From DASCNA01 sp036011305 (GTDB lineage: Bacteria > Verrucomicrobiota > Lentisphaeria > Victivallales > GWF2-38-69): a DNA stretch of 30,764 bases. A program made the translations under genes and the position numbers. This document shows positions 7,691-16,232 of this stretch, piece by piece. Below the pieces are notes generated by a model. The model saw only the letters and a program-made list of their open reading frames with translations. It did not search any database and was not told the DNA's origin. How positions within the stretch are numbered: the stretch's first letter is position 1; each line of letters begins with the position of its first letter. The stretch spans positions 1-30,764 of the forward strand of contig DASCNA010000051.1 in assembly GCA_036011305.1 (NCBI GenBank). The letters run 5' to 3'.

Positions 7691-8812
7691 TTAGTCATAG
7701 TTCCATATTCTGAAAGTTTCAGCCCATTCTTTTTTAAGGCGTTTTTTTATATCGCAGGCTAGATCGCTGTAAACATTTTTCTTGTAGGATTCAATGCTTG
7801 TTAAATAATTATTTAATTCAGGTTTGAAGTTATCAAAATTAGAAATATTTAAGGAAGTATATATTTTATTAATTGTTTCTAATGGTTTCTGAGTAATATT
7901 CTTATATGAAATTTCGCAATAGTTATTTTCAGGTATTAGTGATTTTTGTTCAAAAAAAGCTTTGTGAAGTGTTTTGTACCTATTAACTATTAAGTCATCT
8001 AAACCATCTTCTTTGAAATGCTGAAGCTGCATCCACGGAGCAACTTTAATCAGCATATTTTTTGTAGATTTAAAGACATCAAAAGGATGTCTGTGTATTT
8101 TTATAAACTTTGCATTCGGAAATGCCTCAAGCAGATATTTTATTTTGCCAGTATGTGGCGGGCTTTTCAAAAGAGGGATTCTATTTGTGTCATTGAAAAC
8201 TATTTTTTTTACAAATGTCTGCAGCGCATTTATCCAAATGTTTATCTGTCTGTTGTCTATATCATTAAAAGTTAAATATTTTTCAAATTCATCTCTGTTT
8301 TTACCAAAAGCCCATCCCATGTATATAGACATACCTGTCATGCTGCAAAGAGCAAATTCATCCTCAAGTGGATCAGTAAAATTAGCGGCTAGATTATCCA
8401 TGGGACGAGTTGTATTCGATAGGAATTTACCAAATAATTTTATAGTCAAATTTTTATTTAATAAAAATGAGTTTGGTTGAAAAACTTGAAGAGTCGTAGG
8501 GGTAACCAGTTGTTTGTCTACTGATAACATATTCTGGAGCAGAGTTGTTCCGCTTCGCCAATGCCCTAATATAAATACAGGTGGTGAATGTTTTACCTTA
8601 GCAATTTGTTTTCCAAATTTAACATGTTCTATAAATGAACATAACGAATTATAGATGCTGTAATTTGTCGTTGCTATTGCTCTAGGAATATATGGTAGGT
8701 CGATTGAAAATTTATTGTTCTTTAAGGTATTTATCCATTGATCGAACTTTATTCCTACAATAACAGATGGAGCAAATACTCTTTTTAAAATAATTTTATT
8801 TAAATCTTCCAT
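7691..8812 (-). CDS. Sulfotransferase-family protein
   Basis: A 373-residue protein with both PAPS-binding signatures of the sulfotransferase fold. The 5'-phosphosulfate loop is at about 79-92 (VFILGHWRSGTTLL, with the typical R-S-G-T-T), and the 3'-phosphate site is at about 235-250 (KFIKIHRHPFDVFKST, with Arg and Ser in the expected places), preceded by KSPPHTGK. The family transfers sulfate from PAPS to hydroxyl or amino groups on carbohydrates, lipids or small molecules; the acceptor is unknown. It has no signal peptide. The gene stands alone between a regulator remnant and a secreted-protein gene, with no PAPS synthesis genes nearby. No Shine-Dalgarno is evident before the ATG at 8812, and a strong inverted repeat lies 40 bases upstream. 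Confidence 0.82.
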   Translation of the reverse strand: MEDLNKIILKRVFAPSVIVGIKFDQWINTLKNNKFSIDLPYIPRAIATTNYSIYNSLCSFIEHVKFGKQIAKVKHSPPVFILGHWRSGTTLLQNMLSVDKQLVTPTTLQVFQPNSFLLNKNLTIKLFGKFLSNTTRPMDNLAANFTDPLEDEFALCSMTGMSIYMGWAFGKNRDEFEKYLTFNDIDNRQINIWINALQTFVKKIVFNDTNRIPLLKSPPHTGKIKYLLEAFPNAKFIKIHRHPFDVFKSTKNMLIKVAPWMQLQHFKEDGLDDLIVNRYKTLHKAFFEQKSLIPENNYCEISYKNITQKPLETINKIYTSLNISNFDNFKPELNNYLTSIESYKKNVYSDLACDIKKRLKKEWAETFRIWNYD

Positions 8813-8852
8813 TAAGAAATGTACTAAACAGCGTAAATCATTGAATATGTTA

Positions 8853-8898
8853 TTTCTGCAATAAACCTATTCTCATCATAAAGGGTTTATTGCAGAAA
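8853..8898. repeat. 15-bp perfect inverted repeat with a 16-base loop
   Basis: TTTCTGCAATAAACC (8853-8867) pairs perfectly with GGTTTATTGCAGAAA (8884-8898). It lies upstream of the sulfotransferase gene and downstream of the NTF2-like gene on the same strand. Neither side has the T-run of an intrinsic terminator, so a leader structure, a factor-dependent end or a remnant of mobile DNA are all possible. Confidence 0.6.
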
Positions 8899-9002
8899 AT
8901 CTATATATAATTCTAGTTTTATGAATTAAGTTATCCGTTTTAACTTAAAAAGAACTAACTAATTTCGACTGATTTAATATGAAGATCATATTTTTTTAAA
9001 AT

Positions 9003-9560
9003 TTATTTCGAGTAAGGAAGGGATGAATGGTGAAGTACGATTTTTACTTTCCCATTCTTATTTTTGATATATCCGAATGTATATTCGACTTTTACTGTTT
9101 TGCCTGTCGAAGGTGTAAAGAAATATTCTCCCATGGCCATGGCCATATTATTGTGAATATATATTCCGCTATTAATAAATTTTACTTTAGTCCATGGCTC
9201 AAGAGCAAAACCTTTATCTTCAGGAAAGTTTTTGTTGTGTCCTACAAAATATGAAACTGCCCCTTTTTCTGTTTTGCGAAAAGGAATGTCAGATGCTTTT
9301 GTCGGTTTAAATAAAACTTCTCCAGACTGATAATCATAAAGATTATTAACTAATTCTGTTGCAACTTTTTTGTAATCGTTACCATCAGTATAAGCCTTGC
9401 CAATTGAAACAAGATCTTTTCCCCATTCATTTTGGGCCTGTATGATTTCACTCTTTGTTATATCAGCCTGACTGCTGAATGCAAAACCTGTTAGCAGTAC
9501 TGCTATAAATATCAAACTTAATAATTTTACAGGTTTAAGGTTTTCTGTTTTAGTTTTCAT
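9003..9560 (-). CDS. Exported NTF2/SnoaL-like protein
   Basis: A 185-residue protein with a clear Sec signal peptide: basic start (KTKTENLKPVK), hydrophobic core LLSLIFIAVLLTGFAF and a probable cleavage after SSQA near residue 32. There is no lipobox Cys. The mature part (QNEWGKDLVSIGKAYTDG...LYDYQSGEVLFKP...KIVLHHSSLPYS) has the layout of the SnoaL-like/NTF2-like fold, in which an opening helix is followed by a curved sheet ending in a VLHHSS strand seen in exported members. These domains bind small hydrophobic ligands or are enzymes; the role here is unknown. AAAGGA about 8 bases before the ATG supports the start. It is monocistronic in appearance. Confidence 0.6.
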   Translation of the reverse strand: MKTKTENLKPVKLLSLIFIAVLLTGFAFSSQADITKSEIIQAQNEWGKDLVSIGKAYTDGNDYKKVATELVNNLYDYQSGEVLFKPTKASDIPFRKTEKGAVSYFVGHNKNFPEDKGFALEPWTKVKFINSGIYIHNNMAMAMGEYFFTPSTGKTVKVEYTFGYIKNKNGKVKIVLHHSSLPYSK

Positions 9561-9953
9561 TAAAAAATCCTTTTGTTAAATTACATGAAGGTTAGAGTGT
9601 AATTAATAAATTATATGTAAATATTATATTATGAAAAAAAAAATAAAATAGCTTTTACTTTTTTCTTTTAATAAAGCAAGATATCAGAATTAATAATTAT
9701 TTATGCAAATATAAATCTGATAATTTTTTATATATCTTTTATGATGAAATCTAAATTATTATTTACTCAAATACAAATTTGATGATCAGTTATTGGTTAT
9801 CAATAATTTCTAATGCCATATTGATAAGACTTGTATTATCCGGATTTTTTTGATTCATATTATAGTAATCGTTATATTTTTTAATCAGAGTGTTTAAATA
9901 TTTTTCGTAGAAGAAGTAAATAGGTTAATTTCTAGTATATAACAATATCAGTT
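9561..9953. other. AT-rich intergenic stretch holding a possible gene remnant
   Basis: A 393-base gap between two minus-strand genes. The only coding-like part I see is the start-less minus-strand frame at 9790-9924. The rest is A/T tracts with no convincing hairpin. Confidence 0.5.
9790..9924 (-). pseudogene. Start-less coding-like fragment
   Basis: A 44-codon minus-strand frame, bounded upstream by a stop at 9925-9927, reads with ordinary protein composition (FYEKYLNTLIKKYNDYYN, then NMALEIIDNQ and a stop) and has no good start codon. It looks like the C-terminal end of a vanished gene; I do not recognise the family. Chance is possible at this length and base composition. Confidence 0.3.
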
Positions 9954-10955
9954 TTATTTGTGATGGACATTTCCAGATGTATAAATAGAAGTATTAGAAT
10001 GCTTGATACCACCGGCTTCATTTCCTGAAAAGAGGCTGCTTATAACAGTATTATCCGGAGAGTGTTGTGCAGGAGAAGCTAAAAGTAAGCCATAACCTTT
10101 GTTGTTTAAAAAAGCGCAGCCTGAAAAAAATAGTCTTCTAATTCCAGTTCCTTTTATTACAACACCAGGATAATTTTCAAGTGTTGTGTGAGACATAAAT
10201 ACGCCATGATTTCCATTGCCGTAAATCATTAAGTTATGGAATTTAAGGTCTTCAGAGTCTCTTATGAAAATACCAACATCATTGTTGTCCTTTACTGAAC
10301 CATTACTGAAAGTTACATGTTTTAATTTATTGTCTAAACTTATTCCTGCACCACTATTTTCATAAGTAAGGAAGTTGTTGACCTGAATGTCTTTACTGTC
10401 ATAAAATGCCAAACCGTCATAATAATTGTTATGGAAAGAAGAATTATTAATAAATATTCTTTTTGATTTCCAACTGATAACTATTCCACCGCTTCGAGTA
10501 TCATAAATATCTACATTATTTATCCATAAATTATCAACAGTTCTTATATCAATGCCGTTATTTCGAATCCATTTTTTGCCGGAATCAAACTCTGAGGTTT
10601 GCTGTTTTCTATTGCCGTCAATTTCTATATTAGATATATGAATATTTTTTATTAGATCGCTTTTAGTCGGGAACCGTTTATCTGTGCCAATTAATATGAC
10701 GGGCTGATTAACATTGTTTGCCAATTTAAGCAGTGTTCCCCGTTCCCCGTTAATTGTTACATTTGAACGGTTGATATGCAGTCCTGCTAATAGTAAATAA
10801 GTTCCTGCCTTCAACTGGATTGTACCGCCTTTTTCAGGTAAAGAATCAATAGCTTTCTGTATGTTTTCGGTATCAGTTATTGTAGTAGCATAACTAATTC
10901 CTGTGACAAACAGCAGGAAAGAAAGTAATATAATTTTACATGCTAATTTAGACAT
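9954..10955 (-). CDS. Exported right-handed beta-helix (pectate-lyase-fold) protein
   Basis: From the ATG at 10955 the product is about 333 residues; a TTG at 10970 would add five. The N-terminus is a Sec signal peptide (KLACKIILLSFLLFVTGISYA). The mature protein opens with an IQKAID..PEKGGTIQLKAGTY segment, the usual entry of parallel beta-helix polysaccharide lyases and epimerases, and continues with at least eight turns of about 22-25 residues marked by repeats such as NIHISNIEIDGN, DNLWINNVDIYD, KRIFINNSSFHNN and KHVTFSNGSVKDN. The fold is typical of polysaccharide lyases, hydrolases and mannuronan epimerases acting outside the cytoplasm, but I see no decisive catalytic residues. The substrate is unknown. 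It may form, with the chitinase gene, part of a polysaccharide-directed secretome. Confidence 0.72.
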   Translation of the reverse strand: MSKLACKIILLSFLLFVTGISYATTITDTENIQKAIDSLPEKGGTIQLKAGTYLLLAGLHINRSNVTINGERGTLLKLANNVNQPVILIGTDKRFPTKSDLIKNIHISNIEIDGNRKQQTSEFDSGKKWIRNNGIDIRTVDNLWINNVDIYDTRSGGIVISWKSKRIFINNSSFHNNYYDGLAFYDSKDIQVNNFLTYENSGAGISLDNKLKHVTFSNGSVKDNNDVGIFIRDSEDLKFHNLMIYGNGNHGVFMSHTTLENYPGVVIKGTGIRRLFFSGCAFLNNKGYGLLLASPAQHSPDNTVISSLFSGNEAGGIKHSNTSIYTSGNVHHK

Positions 10956-11230
10956 TTTATAATTCTGCAATCCTTCATATTATTAAAAAACAAAATTTTT
11001 ATTGTTTGCTTCAAATCCTTAATTGTAATAATACCAGCAATATGAAATTCTGCTATCAAAACTATATAAAAATATGTCATATCTGTTATGATGTTTATCT
11101 ATTTTACATATTTTGCATTGGGTTATATCTTTTGATCATGTTGATAGGCAAGACAGCACTGATGAATTTGATCAATGTATTAAAAGAAAACAGATTTATA
11201 TGTTTTAATATAACAATGGAGGTTAAGATT

Positions 11231-12037
11231 ATGTTGGAAAGACTTTTTAATTTAGAAGGCAAAGTCGCTTTAGTTACTGGTGCTTCCAGTGGTATTGGTA
11301 AAATGATAGCTCAGGGATATTTAGAATTCGGAGCAAAAAAAGTTTATATAACAGCCAGAGGAGAGAAAAGATTAGGAGAAGCAGTTAAAGAATTGTCAGA
11401 ATATGGCAATGTAGAAGCTGTACAGGCCGATGTTACTTCTGAAGAAGATATTCAGAAATTGATAAATACTTTATGTGAAAAAGAAGATGAATTGAATATT
11501 CTCGTAAATAATGCAGGATATTCATTTATGGCTCCTTTTGATGACTACCCCTCTGATGAATTTATAAATGCTGCTTCAATAATGCTGAAAACTCCCTTTA
11601 CTTTAGTAAGAGGTTTACGTGATCTTCTTGAAAAAGGTTCACATGAAAGAGATCCATCAAGAATTATTAATACAACAAGTATTGATGCACATATAGTTAC
11701 AGCATATCCTAACTATGCATACTCTGTAGGGAAAGCTTCTCTTGAACATTTAACTAGATATTTGGCTAATATACTTACACCTAAAGTAACTGTAAACAGC
11801 ATTGCTCCAGGGCCAATTCTGACAAATGTATGGAATGGAATTGAAACTATTAGAGATGAATTTATAGATAAAAACCCTATGAAAAGGCTTGGCGGCATAG
11901 AAGATATGGCAGGAGCTGCAATTTATCTGTCATCCAAAGCAGGTTCTTATGTTACAGGAACAAGTCTAATAGTTGATGGCGGTGTTGTAGGAACACTTTC
12001 ACCTGAATCATTCGATTCAGTAAAAGCTATGTTTTAG
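11231..12037 (+). CDS. Short-chain dehydrogenase/reductase (classical SDR)
   Basis: A 268-residue NAD(P)(H)-dependent oxidoreductase. The ATG at 11231 is chosen over upstream in-frame codons because GGAGG lies at 11218-11222, 8 bases before it, and because the family N-terminus (LFNLEGKVALVTGASSGIG) begins right there. Key motifs are the TGASSGIG dinucleotide-binding loop (about 16-23), NNAG (about 91-94), the catalytic Ser in INTTS and the Y-x3-K pair in YSVGK. The C-terminal part has the PGP loop and the GTSLIVDGG ending of classical SDRs. The sequence resembles the 3-ketoacyl-ACP reductase/RhlG-like subgroup; the substrate cannot be fixed. It is monocistronic: a strong terminator follows at 12073-12107. 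Confidence 0.85.
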   Translation: MLERLFNLEGKVALVTGASSGIGKMIAQGYLEFGAKKVYITARGEKRLGEAVKELSEYGNVEAVQADVTSEEDIQKLINTLCEKEDELNILVNNAGYSFMAPFDDYPSDEFINAASIMLKTPFTLVRGLRDLLEKGSHERDPSRIINTTSIDAHIVTAYPNYAYSVGKASLEHLTRYLANILTPKVTVNSIAPGPILTNVWNGIETIRDEFIDKNPMKRLGGIEDMAGAAIYLSSKAGSYVTGTSLIVDGGVVGTLSPESFDSVKAMF

Positions 12038-12072
12038 TTTGATATATGTTTTTTAGAAAATTTAATATAATC

Positions 12073-12107
12073 ACTCTTTCTGTTGCTTTTGCGGAAAGAG
12101 TTTTTTA
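12073..12107 (+). terminator. Intrinsic terminator after the SDR gene
   Basis: ACTCTTTC (12073-12080) pairs with GAAAGAGT (12094-12101) around a 13-base loop and is followed by a run of Ts, 35 bases after the SDR stop codon. Confidence 0.75.
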
Positions 12108-12148
12108 TATTAATCTAAATTAATACTCTGGATATTTTCCCGTTTATC

Positions 12149-12169
12149 ACTGATAATCTGAATATCAGT
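12149..12169. promoter_or_regulatory. Inverted repeat upstream of the M20 peptidase gene
   Basis: ACTGATA and TATCAGT, separated by 7 bases, form a perfect 21-bp inverted repeat 47 bases before the peptidase ATG. Size and position suit an operator for a dimeric repressor or activator. No regulator is assigned. Confidence 0.4.
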
Positions 12170-12215
12170 TCAACAAATAACCAAATTAGCAAATCAACGA
12201 ATAGATTTTAATATA

Positions 12216-13334
12216 ATGTTTAATTTAGAAAACTACCTGTGTCATCTGGAAAAACTTGTTAATATAGATTCCGGCACAAATAATAAAGCCGGTATACAGA
12301 ATATTGTTACATATTTGATTAATCTTATGTCTTCGTACGATTTTAATATAGAAATAAATGAACCTGATAATAAATTTGGGCCCTGTATGATAATCAATAA
12401 TGGTGAACCGCCATATGATATCTTAATTTTGACTCACTCAGATACGGCATATTCTGAAAATATGACAAAAAAGTGGAAATTTTCTTTAAATGACGATAAA
12501 GCTTACGGTCCGGGAATAGGTGATATGAAATCAGGTTTGCTAATGGCCTGTTTTGCATTGATTGAACTGAAGAAAAATGATAAATTGCCGAAAATCTGTC
12601 TTGCTGTTAACAGTTCAGAGGAGATAGGTTCTGAAAAAACTAAACAATGGATAATTGATTTAGCGAGGAAAAGTAAAAGTTCACTTGTTATGGAAATGGG
12701 GAGAGAGTGCGGGTCATTTGTAATGGAACGTAAAGGATGGACAGATGTAAGAGTAGATATCAAAGGTGAAGCAATGCACTCTTCCCACTATCCTATGTAT
12801 GGGAAAAATGCCATTGTAGAGGCTGCTAAATGGATAGTTGAGCTTTCTAAAGTCAATAATATTGATTTGGGAACAACAGTCAGCCCCGGAATAATCAGTG
12901 GTGGATGTGCTGTAAATACTGTTGCTGAAAATGCTTTCATTGAGATTAATATGAGATATTCTTCTAATTCTGAGAAAGAAAAAATTTTCAATAAACTTGA
13001 AGAACTAAAAACCTCTTCAGTAGAAAATGATTTTAAAATATCAGTAGATTTTGTTACTACTACTTTTCCACTTGTTCCTAACGATAAGACAAAAAAAATT
13101 GCTTCGCTAATGTATAGTATCGGTAAAGAAAACGGGATTCATGTAATTTGGAAAAGTACAGCCGGGGGGTCTGACGGCAATTATGCTGCAGAAGCTGAAA
13201 TCCCCATTATCGATGCACTGGGACCTGTTGGTAATTTAGCTCACACATCTAAAGAGTTTATCTACCTCGATTCAATTGCTCCAAGATATACAATGCTGAC
13301 TGAATTAATATCCTCAATATCAAATATATTATAA
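12216..13334 (+). CDS. M20-family zinc metallopeptidase, carboxypeptidase G2-like
   Basis: A 372-residue cytoplasmic aminoacylase/carboxypeptidase of the M20 family. Visible metal and catalytic residues are H74-x-D76 (LTHSDTA), D103 (GPGIGDMKSG), E135-E136 (SSEEIGS, catalytic base plus ligand), E160 (VMEMG) and a C-terminal His in LAHTSKEF. The bridging lid domain with its HSS segment (AMHSSHYP, about 187-193) is present. Members hydrolyse C-terminal glutamate or other amino acids from folates, N-acyl amino acids or small peptides. No Shine-Dalgarno is visible before the ATG, but the family N-terminus aligns there. It converges on, and overlaps by 6 bases, the hut-linked regulator gene. A role in supplying glutamate or histidine from peptides would fit the neighbouring histidine-degradation operon, but this is inference. 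Confidence 0.8.
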   Translation: MFNLENYLCHLEKLVNIDSGTNNKAGIQNIVTYLINLMSSYDFNIEINEPDNKFGPCMIINNGEPPYDILILTHSDTAYSENMTKKWKFSLNDDKAYGPGIGDMKSGLLMACFALIELKKNDKLPKICLAVNSSEEIGSEKTKQWIIDLARKSKSSLVMEMGRECGSFVMERKGWTDVRVDIKGEAMHSSHYPMYGKNAIVEAAKWIVELSKVNNIDLGTTVSPGIISGGCAVNTVAENAFIEINMRYSSNSEKEKIFNKLEELKTSSVENDFKISVDFVTTTFPLVPNDKTKKIASLMYSIGKENGIHVIWKSTAGGSDGNYAAEAEIPIIDALGPVGNLAHTSKEFIYLDSIAPRYTMLTELISSISNIL

Positions 13335-14519
13335 ACCGGAAATAATTTGCCCAGGCAGTTGTGTGGCTTTAATAATGGAATCGATGGAGACATTATCTTT
13401 TTTTAGAGATGCAGCTATTTTTAATTTTAAATTATATTCTGTTGTAGCCTTACTTTTGTCTGTTATATCCTGTTCAATATAGGCAACGCAATTTTTGATT
13501 TTTGTATTAATTAATGTTGATTCTATTAATCTAATTGACCCATCCGGTTTGATTATCCTAAATGTCCTTTTTTGCGGGGCTTTTACAGATGTTCCGTCCA
13601 GCCATTGTTCGCCAAGTTTTTCCTTGTCATCAGGGTGAAGGCAGTGATTCAGCCAGAAATCTTTATGAGTTGTAAATTTATTTGGGGAATAACCATACAT
13701 ATCAATGCAGGATTCTGAAACATAAAAAAGTTTATAATGAGGAGGAGGAGTAAGAAGCCATACAACATGCAGTGACCTATTAACAGCAATTTCTAAAATT
13801 CTTCTGATTTCTTCAGCATTTTTTCTTTCAGTTATGTCTACAAAAGTTCCTACTATACCTGCAGATTTACCGTTTGCATCTAAAATTGGAAGTTTAGAAA
13901 TTAATCCCCATTTTTTTTTTCTTGTTCCTGGAATATATCCTTCCTGATTGATTATAGGTTTTTGAGTAAGCAGTACTTCTTGATCCTGTAATCTATTATT
14001 TTTAGCCTCTTTTTTTGCAAAGAAAAAATAATCATCTTTACCTTGTGAATCAAAACCCAAAGGTATAGATAATGTATTTAAGAAGTTTTTATTTACTACA
14101 ATATATTTTAGGTCAGAGCCTTTTAGATAGAATATTGTGCGCATGGTTGAAAGTAGTGCGTTTACAATAATTGATGTATGGGTTAACTGGTTATTAATAT
14201 TTTTAATACTGCTTATAACATTTGCTAAATCTTTCTCTCTGGATTTTACGTTTTGATCTGCAGTGGGTTCCCAGTAATTAAGTGATTTTGAAATATCTAG
14301 TCCTGATAAATTATCTTTAGATATTATGTCTGAAATATTATCGACATCTGTTTCCAATATATTTGCCAACATTCTTATATTGGCTTCAGAGGGTATTCTT
14401 TTTTCTGATTCCCATTCCCAGAGTGTAGAACGTGATATTCCTGAAGCTTTGCAGAAATCAGTTATTGAATATCTTTTTACTTTGCGTAGTTCTTTAAATT
14501 TGTCTGCATAAAATATCAT
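13329..14519 (-). CDS. XRE-family HTH regulator with PAS domains, divergent from the hut operon
   Basis: From the ATG at 14519 the protein has 396 residues; an in-frame codon at 14543 would add eight, but only the shorter start matches the N-termini of the two paralogues (M-x-F...KFKELR). Residues about 4-60 are an XRE helix-turn-helix (ITDFCKASGISRSTLWEWE). A spacer and helical region follow to about 135, then a PAS domain (about 135-245, ending PGTRKKKWGLISKLPILDANGKSAGIVGTFVDIT as separate conserved blocks) and a second PAS domain with PAC motif (about 255-370, YVSESCIDMYGYSP, HPDDKEKLGE). It is transcribed away from hutH with a 155-base shared intergenic region, so the hut operon is the obvious target. 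The ligand could be histidine or urocanate, which is inference; the usual HutC family is not involved. Confidence 0.82.
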   Translation of the reverse strand: MIFYADKFKELRKVKRYSITDFCKASGISRSTLWEWESEKRIPSEANIRMLANILETDVDNISDIISKDNLSGLDISKSLNYWEPTADQNVKSREKDLANVISSIKNINNQLTHTSIIVNALLSTMRTIFYLKGSDLKYIVVNKNFLNTLSIPLGFDSQGKDDYFFFAKKEAKNNRLQDQEVLLTQKPIINQEGYIPGTRKKKWGLISKLPILDANGKSAGIVGTFVDITERKNAEEIRRILEIAVNRSLHVVWLLTPPPHYKLFYVSESCIDMYGYSPNKFTTHKDFWLNHCLHPDDKEKLGEQWLDGTSVKAPQKRTFRIIKPDGSIRLIESTLINTKIKNCVAYIEQDITDKSKATTEYNLKLKIAASLKKDNVSIDSIIKATQLPGQIISGL

Positions 14520-14546
14520 ATTAAAAATCTTTAAATAAAACATTTA

Positions 14547-14563
14547 TGTCCGATAATAAGACA
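14547..14563. promoter_or_regulatory. Candidate operator in the regulator/hutH intergenic region
   Basis: TGTCCGATAATAAGACA is a 17-base imperfect inverted repeat (TGTC/GACA outer arms). It has the same length, the same TGT/ACA ends and an ATAA centre as the operator-like site at 5824-5840 next to the paralogous regulator, agreeing at 10 of 17 positions. This is suggestive only. Confidence 0.3.
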
Positions 14564-14674
14564 ATATCATACAATAATACTATTTTTTAATTTTTCTTTA
14601 TCGAAAAAAAAATAATGTTAAATAAGTTCATATATATAAAATATTTATACATTTAAAAATAGGAGTAAGGAGTC

Positions 14675-16192
14675 ATGATTTTAATTGATGGAAATAGATT
14701 AACCATTGAAGATGTTATCAATGTAAGTAAAAACTTTGCAGAAGTTGCTTTATGTCCTGATTCAATCGAAAAAATAAATAGTTCCAGAGCTTTTGTCGAT
14801 AAAGTCGTTGAAGAAGAGAGAGCTGTTTATGGCATTAATACCGGTTTTGGAGAATTTGCTAATAAATCTATTTCCATTGAAGAAGCGGAACAGTTACAGA
14901 TAAACTTAATCCGCAGCCATTCAGTAGGCGTAGGAAAACCTTTCCCTGAAGATGTTGTTAGAGGCATTATTTTGCTGAGAGCAAATGCTCTTGCCAAAGG
15001 ATTTTCAGGAGTAAGACTTGTTGTAATACATACTTTGATAGAATTCCTTAATAAGAAAATTTATCCATATGTACCTTCACAGGGATCTGTAGGAGCAAGT
15101 GGAGATCTGGCACCATTGTCTCATCTGGCTTTAGCATTGATAGGTGAGGGTGAATGTCTTGTCGATGGTAAAAGAGTTGAAGCTTCTGAAATTCTAAAAG
15201 AAAAAGGTATTAAACCGGTAGAATTGAAGGCTAAGGAAGGCCTTGGACTGACAAATGGGACTCAGGCTATGGCTTCATTAGGCTGTCTTGCTGTTACTGA
15301 AGCTAGAAACCTTGTTAAAAATGCTCAAATTGCGGGTGCAATGAGTCTTGAAGCACTCCTGGGTACTGCTAAAGCTTTTGATCCAAAAATACATGAGTTA
15401 AGACCTCATCCAGGCCAAATCAGTTGTGCTTCAAATATGCGCAATCTTCTTGAAGGAAGTAAAATTATAGCATCACATAAAGATTGTTCTAAAGTACAGG
15501 ACGCTTATACTCTTCGTTGTATTCCACAGGTTTATGGTGCTGTTATTGATACAATTGAGCATGTAGAAAAAGTTTTAACCATTGAAATCAATTCAGCTAC
15601 AGACAATCCACTTATTTTTCCTGAAGAGGATGAAGCTATATCAGGTGGAAACTTTCATGGTGAACCATTAGCTTTTGCTATGGATTATTTAGGAATAGCA
15701 TTATCTGAAATAGCAAATATTTCTGAAAGAACAATAGACAGACTAGTCAATCCTCATAAATCAGGTTTACCGCCATTTCTAATTAATAACGGTGGTTTAA
15801 ATTCAGGATTTATGATTGCTCAATATACAGCTGCATCATTAGTATCAGAAAACAAAGTATTAGCTCATCCTGCAAGTGTTGATTCTGTGCCTACTTCGGC
15901 CGGACAGGAAGATCATGTCAGTATGGGGACAATAGCATGCAGACATGCAAGAGATATTGCTAAAAACGTTGAAAATGTACTGGCAGTTGAAATGCTTTGT
16001 GCTGCACAAGGAATTGATTTTTGGTCATTTGCTCCTGGGAATGGAACAAAGGCAGCATTTGATAAAATACGTGAGCATATTTCATTTATGAAAGAAGACA
16101 GAGTTATTTACAAAGATATGGAAAATGCAAGAATGCTTATTAATTCAGGTGCCGTAGTAGAAGCTGTTTCTAATAAAGTCGAATTACTATAA
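14675..16192 (+). CDS. hutH: Histidine ammonia-lyase
   Basis: A 505-residue enzyme of the aromatic amino acid ammonia-lyase family that converts L-histidine to urocanate and ammonia, the first step of histidine degradation. The MIO cofactor triad is A141-S142-G143 in GSVGASGDLAPLSHLAL, the catalytic Tyr is in YGINTGFG (Y52), and the substrate loop and C-terminal active-site segment (QEDHVSMG) are present. Length matches the family. AGGAG/GGAGT shortly before the ATG at 14675 supports the start. It is the first gene of hutH-hutU-ftcD-hutI; hutU follows after 40 bases. It is divergent from an XRE/PAS regulator that probably controls it. Confidence 0.97.
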   Translation: MILIDGNRLTIEDVINVSKNFAEVALCPDSIEKINSSRAFVDKVVEEERAVYGINTGFGEFANKSISIEEAEQLQINLIRSHSVGVGKPFPEDVVRGIILLRANALAKGFSGVRLVVIHTLIEFLNKKIYPYVPSQGSVGASGDLAPLSHLALALIGEGECLVDGKRVEASEILKEKGIKPVELKAKEGLGLTNGTQAMASLGCLAVTEARNLVKNAQIAGAMSLEALLGTAKAFDPKIHELRPHPGQISCASNMRNLLEGSKIIASHKDCSKVQDAYTLRCIPQVYGAVIDTIEHVEKVLTIEINSATDNPLIFPEEDEAISGGNFHGEPLAFAMDYLGIALSEIANISERTIDRLVNPHKSGLPPFLINNGGLNSGFMIAQYTAASLVSENKVLAHPASVDSVPTSAGQEDHVSMGTIACRHARDIAKNVENVLAVEMLCAAQGIDFWSFAPGNGTKAAFDKIREHISFMKEDRVIYKDMENARMLINSGAVVEAVSNKVELL

Positions 16193-16232
16193 ATATTCAT
16201 AATATTCTTAAACATAATTTGGAGAAATTATC

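Noticed and set aside
11006..11230. In-frame 75-codon N-terminal extension of the SDR gene
   Set aside because: GGAGG lies just before the ATG at 11231, the family N-terminus starts there, and the extension has no family resemblance.
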